Source: Porphyra umbilicalis (taxonomy: Eukaryota; Rhodophyta; Bangiophyceae; Bangiales; Bangiaceae). From it: a DNA stretch of 64,000 nt. A program made the position numbers and the translations under genes. The number at the start of each line of letters is the position of its first letter. Position 1 is the stretch's first letter. The stretch lies in NCBI GenBank assembly GCA_002049455.2, contig KV918803.1, forward strand, positions 248,001 to 312,000, in the 5' to 3' direction. A model generated the notes under the pieces. That model made no database searches, was not told where the DNA came from, and was given only the letters and a program-made list of their open reading frames with translations. Positions 57,171 through 64,000 of the stretch are shown here, one piece after another.

Positions 57171-58195
57171 TCCCTACAGCCCGCAAGGATATATCGCGAC
57201 CCATCCTCGTCAACGGAACATTGTCGACGGCGGGAAGGTGTACGGTTTTGACCGCACCCGAGATTCTGTCGGCAATGGCAGACGCTGCCGCGTGAAAGGA
57301 GGCGGTGAAGGAGGCCAAGGCGGCGAAGAAGCGGGCCCGAGAGCTGACTGCCGCGGACAAGAAGCGAAAGGGAGCAGCCGTGGCACATTCCATGCACGCA
57401 CGCGTCGTGGAGCAGGAGGCCTCCAACCGTCGCATCGTGTGGGCGGAGATTGCATCGGATGGAACACACGAGGCTGGGTGCCGATTGCGCAACTTGGGCA
57501 AGGTTCTGCCATCCACTGCAAATTCGCGGCGGCAGCTGGCAGCTGCTAGAGTGCGCATGCCGCGTGTGCATGCCCGCATTCTTTGGCGAGTGCTTGAGGG
57601 TGAAGCTGCTGGGGTGGGGAGGCGCCTGCACATTTTTTTTTGTGATTGGCGCGTGCCACAGTGTGTAGGGCGCATGTGAAATGACGGCGTACGTCATTCG
57701 TTTCGTCTTGATGGGGATGAGAAGGGGGCATCGTAGACGGTCAGGGTCACTGCTTTGTGACCACAGGGCGGACGGCGAGGGATGCAGGGCGTTTGTCTGC
57801 ATGTTCATGTCGTGTCTCAACCGCTTGACCACGCTCGACGAGTCGAATTTCAGATCCGCGTCCAACAAACGACGTAAATCAAAAACATGTTTGATGTAAG
57901 TTGTTCAGCCCGATCTGTGGCCATGCACACTCTAAATTGATTGTGTGAAGAACTTGTTAAGGCCCTATTTCAAGTGCATTTTCCAGACAAAGAACGGGAG
58001 CACTTCGTTGGAATCGGAAACGACGTGCTTCCTTGTGAGGTTCTCAGGAGATCACCCATGTATTTTTCGTTTGAAGAATGAACAGAAGATCCCATGTTCT
58101 GAGGCAGTTGCGAAAACCTGGTCTCATACGGATATTCGGAAGGCGACACGCCATTGGCCGAGGGCGAGTTTGCTTGGACCAAGTGGGGACGTTCA

Positions 58196-59347
58196 GTTAC
58201 TCCATGTGCAGGCGGCACCCCCGTCCCGACGGGCGGTGCTGGCCGACTATCGCGGCCGGGGCGGTGTCGCTACCCCCCAGCTACTCCTGCGACACCATGT
58301 CGCATTGCACCGGTGGTGTGAGAAGAAAACACGCGGTCCCAACCCCCAATAAAAGAAAGGCTTTCTATTGATGCCCCAATCAGCGGGGCAAGTCCCCAGC
58401 CGAGCGTCGTTCTATAAGAGGGGGCGGGGGCTAACGGCCGGCGTGAGCGTGCGCCCTACGGCGCACCCCCGAGCCCTGCGCCCGCCTTGCCCGTCCGCGC
58501 GCACCCGTCTCGCCCCTCCTCTCTAAGAACGCACAGGCACGCGACGCTGCCGGTGTTGCGTGGAAGGTCCAGCCTGCAACCGTCAGCGCACCGCATGCGG
58601 CGCGGGTCGTCCGGCACCGAGCGGTCGTGCATCTGCGTGGAACGTTGGTGGCTTGGCGCCACCCATCAGTTGGTAATACTCACAACGCGCGCCAATTTCC
58701 AGTGGGCAGTGTTGTTGCGCGCGTACCCCTCTCCGAGGCATATACACACTGGAAGTAGAATTGCATGCGGCCCTGTCGGCAGCCGAGTGTGCGGGGTTCC
58801 AGGCGCGCCGCTCAAGTCGTTCGTCGCCATCACGGCCATGCCCCTGTGCGGTGTGCCCCCGGAGAGGGGCTGCCTACGGTGCGCAGCGGCCTAATTGACT
58901 GCATTGTAGGCCATGAAAGCGGCAGCGCACGCGGCTGCGGCGGCGTAGACGGCCGGCATCTGCCCGTCACGCCCCGGTGCCACGGTAGCTGCAAAACACT
59001 ATCGCCACGCCTGCGATACGCAATCCGCTTTTGCGCGAGCTCCTTGCGGGCAGCGGGCGCGGAAAGAGTTTCCACGCCCTACCCTAGGAGATCTCTGGCC
59101 GGTCGCCAAAGACATCGCGGGTGCTCTAGTCGGCCATTTCCACGCCCACCCACGATGGGCGGCCGACCGGCGGCAGCGTCCCCCGTGACGGCCGGCGTCG
59201 CGAGCGGCGGGTGTCGTCGCTGCGGCCGCCGCCCTGTCGGTGAATGGCGCCGTGCGGCGGGGCGGCAGCATGACGCCACTTTGTCGGCACCCTGGCGCCG
59301 TCGAAGCTCCTGAAGAAAGCGACGCAGTGCAGCTCACCATCGACTTC
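58196..59347. other. Region with a TATA-like site but no secure gene
   Basis: TTCTATAAGAGGGGGC at about 58,409-58,424 on the plus strand is TATA-like. The next ATG at 58,593 opens about 100 codons (MRRGSSGTERSCICVERWWL...) of Cys-containing sequence with no recognised domain. AATAAAAG at about 58,349 could be a polyadenylation signal for something upstream. Overlapping frames exist on both strands near 58.8-59.3 kb. Confidence 0.3.
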
Positions 59348-59507
59348 GGGTCGTTCTACACCAGCCCAAACGCCCCGAACGTCCGAACGCAGAACGGCCG
59401 TTTCATTGGCCATGCATCCCAGCCGAGGCCACGTCGCCTAGTGGGATTTCAGTATGGCCGTTCAGCGTTCGGACGATCGGGGCGTTCGGGCTGATGTAGA
59501 ATGACCC
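59348..59507. mobile_element. Short MITE-like palindromic element (160 bp)
   Basis: Nearly all of it is two inverted arms of about 55 bp (GGGTCGTTCTACACCAGCCC and, from the other end, GGGTCATTCTACATCAGCCC; CGAACGCMGAACGGCC also pairs). No clear target duplication. Non-coding. Confidence 0.7.
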
Positions 59508-59909
59508 TTAGTGCAAAATCGATGATCCTAGAAGACGGTCCGGCAAGTCCCGGCCAGACTTGCTACAAACTCCGTGATGAGATCGAGACCAGGACCCTGT
59601 GGAGACCCACATGGATCAGTTGCTGTTGTCATACTGCCGTACGATTGGGTCCTGTACGGCCACGTGTACTGCTCAACACCAATGGAGAAATTGATGTAGC
59701 GACTTCATTGGCGCAGACGCCTCTGTTGAGATAATGTCTCATGCATGAATGCGGGCAGGTCGCGTTTTTTGTTTCTGTAGACAGGTGGTGTCTACGGACT
59801 TGCGGGAGACAGCGGTGAGCGCCCAATATGGTGCTCTGCTAGAATTTGCAATGTCAGGTCGACGGCATGTTCGCCCGAGCATGTCTGTGCATTCGGCACC
59901 CCTCCTTCA

Positions 59910-60461
59910 GAGCGTCTCCACCAATAGCTCCAACCGTCCAAAGAGCCAAACGTGGCACCCTTTGGCCGTTTGGACGGTTGGAGCTTTGGTGGCTGGGTTC
60001 CGCTACAAAACTAGGGTGTGACGGGGCTGTGACGGCCCTTAAATAGACCGGTTCACATTTTCTAATCCCTTAATACATCTCGTGGTGGCCTCGCGGGATC
60101 GCCCTTCTTTTGGAGCTTGAACGGCAGCGCCACTCCAAACAGGCCTGTTTGGAGACGCCCCGAGTCGTTTGGCCAACCCCTGGTTCCCTGTTCGGACCAC
60201 GAACGCCAATGGAAAGCGTGACCCGTGGCTTGCAGACAGTTGCGAGACGATCTGGCAGTCATGGAGATTCTCTGTAGTGCATCTGTGGGAATACTGGCGT
60301 GCCACAAAAGAGGCCCACCGCCAGAGACGTCGAGACGAGCCCAAGTTTGAGACGTGATCTGCTTAGTTTTGGCTCTGCGTTTGGAGAGCCAGTGACAGCA
60401 CCACACATTGTGCACACGTGGCCGTTGGGTTGGACGGTTGGCTCCATTGGTGGAGATGCTC
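59910..60461. mobile_element. Harbinger-like MITE (552 bp)
   Basis: Termini GAGCGTCTCCACCAATAG and, inverted, GAGCATCTCCACCAATGG, with TCA on both sides (59,907-59,909 and 60,462-60,464). CCAACCGTCCAA follows in both arms. GAGCATCTCC termini and a 3-bp duplication are typical of PIF/Harbinger-related MITEs. No ORF of note. Confidence 0.75.
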
Positions 60462-60907
60462 TCAGTGGCCTGGACACGCAATGACGAAATCCCACTCGAG
60501 GCTATGGTGCCTGTCTGCAGTTCGAAGATGACCCGATGGAGATAGATCTACAATAGAATTCGCGTTTTGGCCAGTGGGGGCACTGCCACACCATGCTCCT
60601 GAGGACCGGTTGTACTGTTCCAATGGCCCGGGCGAATTGGGAGAGAAAACCCGCCTCAGGCCACATTCGCGAAACCACCAATTCTTACTAGCACCCCTCC
60701 AGGAGCCACTCTCCGGCTGGTGCCTCCCTAATGAGAGATGGTTTGCTAAACGTGCCGCAACGCTCAAAATAGGCATGCAAATGAGCTCGCCTGACAGTGC
60801 CAGTTTCGTCTGTACGCCAGGCATAGTTGTCAGCAGGACGATTTTCCTCGCTGGTCATCCTTCATATGAAGCTCGCGGTGGGCCACATATATATCTGTCT
60901 GTCTGTA

Positions 60908-61079
60908 TTGCTGTCTTCTCAATTTTGGCCGATGTGGTCGAAGTCAAGACAGGGTCTCGGTCAACTGCCCATTGGTTGAACGACTTTATCCGGCTGAATG
61001 GATGGCTGAGAAGCAGTTTCGAACAGTTGATCACCCCTCTTGACATCGACGGCATCGGCCAAAATTGGGAAGACAGCAA
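60908..61079. mobile_element. TA-flanked MITE inserted in a TCTG microsatellite (172 bp)
   Basis: Termini TTGCTGTCTTCTCAATTTTG and, inverted, TTGCTGTCTTCCCAATTTTG, with TA on both sides. TCTGTCTGTCTG flanks it on each side, so the insertion split one (TCTG)n tract. The TTGCTG start links it to the 399/400-bp copies, but the interior is much shorter. Confidence 0.85.
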
Positions 61080-61369
61080 TATATCTGTCTGTCTGTCTGT
61101 GCACTCCACCAATGGGGCGCCCGCGATCGGGCCGCGTACACGTGCTACAATGGCAAACAAATGGATTGCACGAGCGCCCAGAATTTCGGGGCATTCAGAC
61201 GACCAACATTCTAAGGACATGTCTGCACGCCCGGATCAAAAACATCCAGATCAGCGAGCGGCGCAGCGCGAGGCCGTCGAAATGAACGAGGGCGCTACAG
61301 TGATTTGAATCATTTCGGAAAGAGGAAAATCGGGACGGCCCAAAGTTCCGGCGAGCAGCGCAGCGCCAG

Positions 61370-61995
61370 GGCGTCGGCTCGAACGCCAGCTTTACGGCCA
61401 GCGGCGCAGCGCGAGGCAGCATTCCCACCGGCGGCTGGGTGTCGGGATTGAGGGCCGTCGTGTGGCGGGATGGGGAAGTGCTGGAAGGGAGGGCCGCCTC
61501 CCCCCCGGCCGCCGGGTGGCGGGGTAGGGGGGGTCCATAAGGGAGGGCCGCCCTCCCCCCAGCATCTATCAGTGGATCCTATTGCGTTGCTTCCAGTCAG
61601 AATGACATTGCCGGCTTATTGCTCAGTACCGACGCCAGCTTTACGGCAAACGGCGCAGCGTGAGGGCGCCTTCCCACCGGCTTGTGGGTGGCGAATTGGG
61701 GAATTTTGCGAGTCGCGGGGTGGGGGGGTCCGGGGGGGAAGGCCGCCTCTCCCCCGGCCACTGGGTGGCGAGATGGGGAAGTTCTGAAAGGGAGGGCCGC
61801 CGCCCCGCCGGCCGCCGGGTGGCGAGGTGGGGGGGGTCAGGCGAGGAGGGCCGCCTCCCTGCTGGTCACCGCATGGCGGCGTGGGGGGGTCCGGGCGGGA
61901 TGGCCGCCTCTTCCCCGGCCGCCGGGTGGCGGGGTGGGTGATATCCGGGGGGCAGGCCAGCCTCCCCCCCGGCCGACGGGTGGCGGGGGCTACTT
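61370..61995 (+). repeat. G-rich tandem repeats of about 57 bp plus a partial 260-bp duplication
   Basis: Blocks like CCGGCCGCCGGGTGGCGAGG followed by a G run and GGGCCGCCTCCC recur near 61,509, 61,749, 61,809, 61,857, 61,913 and 61,968. GCCAGCTTTACGGC...CGGCGCAGCG...TTCCCACCGGC occurs at about 61,380-61,430 and again at about 61,633-61,682, so a larger unit was duplicated. Several runs of 7-8 G per unit make G-quadruplexes likely. Non-coding. Confidence 0.75.
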
Positions 61996-62219
61996 TTTGT
62001 CTATAGACGACCATCCCGGATTGCTGATCGTTAAGCAGTGTCAGTGTTCACCCCCGATACAAGCTAATGGGCCAGTGTTCACTCGTATTTACGGATTTCA
62101 TGACACGGCGTGCACATGAAGTGCAGATCGGTCGGCATTTCAGCCCCCATCACAGAATTATGCACCCAGATTTTGACACTCTCTCAGGCGATTGATAGCA
62201 GCAAACTGACTATTACAAG

Positions 62220-62790
62220 GGGTGAGGTGGGCCCACCTCACCCGCCCCGGGGCGGGTGGGGTGTGGTGGGGTTGAGCAGGCGGGGTGGGGCGGAGTGACG
62301 TGTGGTGACGTGGCGTGGCGTGGCGTGGCGCGGCGTGGCGTGTCGCGGGTGGGGTGGCGTGGTGTGGGTGGCGCGGGTGGGGTGGGGTGTGGTGGGATTG
62401 AGCGGGTGGGGTGGGGCGGGGTGGAGTGTTGTGGGGTGCGGTGTGGCGGGGTTCAGCGGGTGGCGTGAGGCGGAGTGGCGTGGCCTGGTATGGCGTGAGG
62501 TGTGGTTGCGTGGCGCGGCTGGCGTGGCGTAGCGTGGGTGGCGCAGGTGGTATGGCGTGGGGTGGCGTGGCGCGGGTGAGATAGTGTGGGTTGGGATGGC
62601 GCGGGTGGCGTGGAATGGCGTGCGGTGGCGTGGGATCGGGAAAAATGAGATTGCTTGGGGTGGGGTCGGGTCGGGTCCGGTGGGGTGTGGTGGGGTTGGG
62701 TCGGGTCGGGTCGGGGCCTCGTGGGCGAGGTGGGACAGAGTAGGGTGGTGTGGGAGGCGCAGATGGGATGGAGTGCGAAGCGTGGATGAT
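62220..62790 (+). repeat. G/T-rich strand-asymmetric array headed by a 24-bp perfect palindrome
   Basis: 62,220-62,243 is a perfect palindrome centred on GGTGGGCCCACC. To its right about 550 bp are almost only G and T, built of short GGGGTG, GTGGC and GGGTC words (GTGGCGTGGCGTGGCGTGGC, GTCGGGTCGGGTCGGGGC) with no fixed long unit. Non-coding. It should form hairpin and G-quadruplex structures. Confidence 0.8.
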
Positions 62791-63604
62791 ACTGCAGGCG
62801 CGGCTTATGATTATGAACGGGAGTGCACAAGGTACAGCATGGAGATGTTCACGTCGATTCATGGCGGGAACACACGTTGCATCTTCTGGGTAGGGCCCCA
62901 AGTCTTTATTCTGGAGAACTCTACAGGCAATGTACAGCCGACGGGCACTCCTGGCATATATAGCAGCCCATTCATGGTGCACTGCGCATGAAGAACACCC
63001 GTTCCTCCGTGTTTCTGCAAGCTTAACGACTGAGGTGCTAGCCGTCTCCGGGTATTAGAGCCGCGGCACTGTACATGTCACCTCGACACGGGTACACCTG
63101 TGACATCCTCTGGTTAGGGCGCCGTCACATTTTGATTGAGCAGCCTACATGCGCTAGCTGGCCGACGGACACTAGTGCATTAACATTAATACAGTCAGCA
63201 CTGGACCAGACGAGGGGTTCTGCCGACAGCTTCGGTTCGACAAGAGAGGCAGCAGATGCATGTGGCTGTCGCTTGGACGGCTACGATAGTGTGGGGTTCG
63301 CTTTCCCACTCGAGGAGTCTGACGGAAGTTGAGAGAGCGCAACGGTCGCAGGTGCTGGACCGGATGTAGCTGGCTCCGTTCTCTATCTTTCTAAATATCC
63401 TCTGGAAGACGTTTGTGATCTGGTTTCTCGTCTGTCGCATGGTGCTGAGACCACGTCAGATGAAGACGTATCTATGTGCGCCCTGTGAGCCCTGGGAGGA
63501 AACCGCCGCGTCAAGGCACGAACCACCGACAACACGGTGGAATGCGCAGCATTTTGGATTGCTTGAGCCAATGGACTAATGGTGCTGCTTAATACAAGAA
63601 AAAT
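62791..63604. other. Upstream flank of the tRNA gene, no gene recognised
   Basis: A GGCATATATAGC at about 62,954-62,965 is TATA-like, but no convincing reading frame follows. Nothing else seen. Confidence 0.35.
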
Positions 63605-63712
63605 GGGCCTGTGGCAAAATTGGATCGGAGTCCGATCATCACAACGAAACTCTGTCGTTCACGCGCTTGACTACGAATCAAGAGATTGCAGGTTCGAGTC
63701 CTGCCAGGCTCG
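63605..63712 (+). tRNA. tRNA-Arg(ACG) with an intron of about 35 nt in the D loop
   Basis: The acceptor strands GGGCCTG (63,605-63,611) and CAGGCTC (63,705-63,711) pair fully, with one G-U. The anticodon arm CTTGA-CTACGAA-TCAAG gives anticodon ACG (63,673-63,675). The T arm GCAGG-TTCGAGT-CCTGC is perfect, and box B GGTTCGAGTCC is canonical. Box A is TGGCAAAATTGG (63,612-63,623). Between the D-loop GGAT and ACGCG, about 35 nt (63,626-63,660) do not belong to a normal tRNA; taking them out leaves a tRNA of 73 nt. The extra segment can fold into small hairpins (GATCGG with CCGATC; AACGA with TCGTT). The D stem is weak (one mismatch). No CCA is encoded, as usual in nuclei. A TTTT terminator follows 8 nt later, supporting a live Pol III gene, although an inactive pseudogene with an insertion is possible. 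Confidence 0.82.
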
Positions 63713-63720
63713 CAGTTCCC

Positions 63721-63724
63721 TTTT
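63721..63724 (+). terminator. Pol III terminator of the tRNA gene
   Basis: TTTT, 8 nt after the discriminator base of the tRNA-Arg gene. Confidence 0.7.
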
Positions 63725-64000
63725 GGCGAAAGTACAGACCTCCGTATCGTTTTAGTCGTGCCAGTTTATGGTGAAGAGTCTTTGTATTCCTCGCCTGGGA
63801 CCAGGCGCGGCAGATCCTCATGGGGGGTCATCAGGCAGTATTGACAGCAGCTGAAAATAGGATAGGTCGTTCATTGAAATGAGAAGGAAAAAATACGACA
63901 GCCACAGCCAATCGAACCCAGACACTCTACGCCAGCCATGGCGCACGCAACGCACACGACCAACATGCTGCAACAGGGCCACCACGCCTCCATAGCAGCC
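63725..64000. other. Right edge of the window
   Basis: No gene recognised in the last 276 bases. Confidence 0.4.

Larger units (their letters stand above)
54721..58195 (+). mobile_element. Second pogo-like element with long terminal inverted repeats (about 3.5 kb)
   Basis: The left end GTCCTCACTTGGTCCAAGCA followed by AACTCGCC and, 25 bp on, TGTCGCCTTCCG is repeated inverted at 58,100-58,195 (GTCCCCACTTGGTCCAAGCA). The match extends about 60-70 bp with substitutions. Inside lies a pogo-like transposase (55,952-57,170). Outer boundaries are set where the match fades, and no clean target duplication could be read. Confidence 0.65.

Noticed and set aside
58593-58894. About 100-codon ORF downstream of a TATA-like site
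   Set aside because: No domain, no homologue recognised, and overlapping open frames; too weak to call as a gene.
63900-63950. Minus-strand GGGTTCGATT resembling a tRNA T loop
   Set aside because: The flanking bases do not form a T stem and no anticodon arm is in place.
1-64000. Retrovirus-like, LTR, Polinton or other capsid-bearing elements and toxin genes
   Set aside because: No reverse transcriptase, integrase, capsid, envelope or toxin motif and no long terminal direct repeats were recognised; all mobile elements found are DNA transposons or their MITEs.

Overview
This is a nuclear eukaryotic window. It is very GC-rich, with (GCC)n tracts and long G or C homopolymers. One gene is split by short GT-AG introns that all use GTACGT donors, TATA boxes are visible, and there are many DNA transposons. 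A Pol III tRNA-Arg gene at the right end carries an unusual intron in its D loop. Together these fit an alga, most likely a red alga of the Porphyra/Bangiales kind. That assignment is an inference: ectopic tRNA introns are known from the red alga Cyanidioschyzon merolae, but no marker gene here settles it.

Left part (1-19,100). The window opens inside a folate/biopterin (FBT/BT1) transporter gene (1-1,632). Immediately downstream two different hAT-type elements sit in the same 8-bp target, and the larger contains a fold-back repeat. A solo copy of the fold-back unit lies at 6.7-7.4 kb. Next come a small secreted protein with a TATA box (7.6-8.1 kb), a weaker Gly-rich gene, an unrecognised 494-codon reading frame that contains a 22-bp minisatellite (10.5-11.9 kb), a dead Tc1/mariner transposase (13.2-14.0 kb), and an unrecognised two-ORF gene with a SAP-like N-terminus (17.3-19.1 kb) that has a hAT MITE in its 5' flank.

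Middle part (19,200-45,200). A nearly 8-kb hAT element (21,008-28,982) carries a hAT transposase and about 4.9 kb of GC-rich repetitive DNA. To its right lie an isolated E(z)-type SET domain on the minus strand, about 8 kb without a recognisable gene, a short hAT derivative of the same family as the 8-kb element (38,823-39,740), a degenerate 160-bp tandem array (39.8-41.6 kb), and two weakly supported convergent GC-rich genes (42.7-45.2 kb).

Right part (45,800-64,000). This part is a graveyard of DNA transposons. It holds three hAT or TA-flanked MITEs (45.8-47.4 kb), a decayed Cys-rich gene (47.7-49.4 kb), a pogo-like transposase interrupted by a TA-flanked MITE (52.2-54.1 kb), a second pogo-like element with long terminal inverted repeats (54.7-58.2 kb), three more MITEs (59.3-61.1 kb), G-rich tandem arrays with a perfect 24-bp palindrome (61.5-62.8 kb), and the tRNA gene.

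No retrovirus, LTR, Polinton or other capsid-bearing element was recognised, and no toxin gene, rRNA or CRISPR array was seen. The best-supported findings are the transposon boundaries, because target-site duplications can be read at both ends. Most GC-rich open frames on both strands are composition artefacts and are left out.
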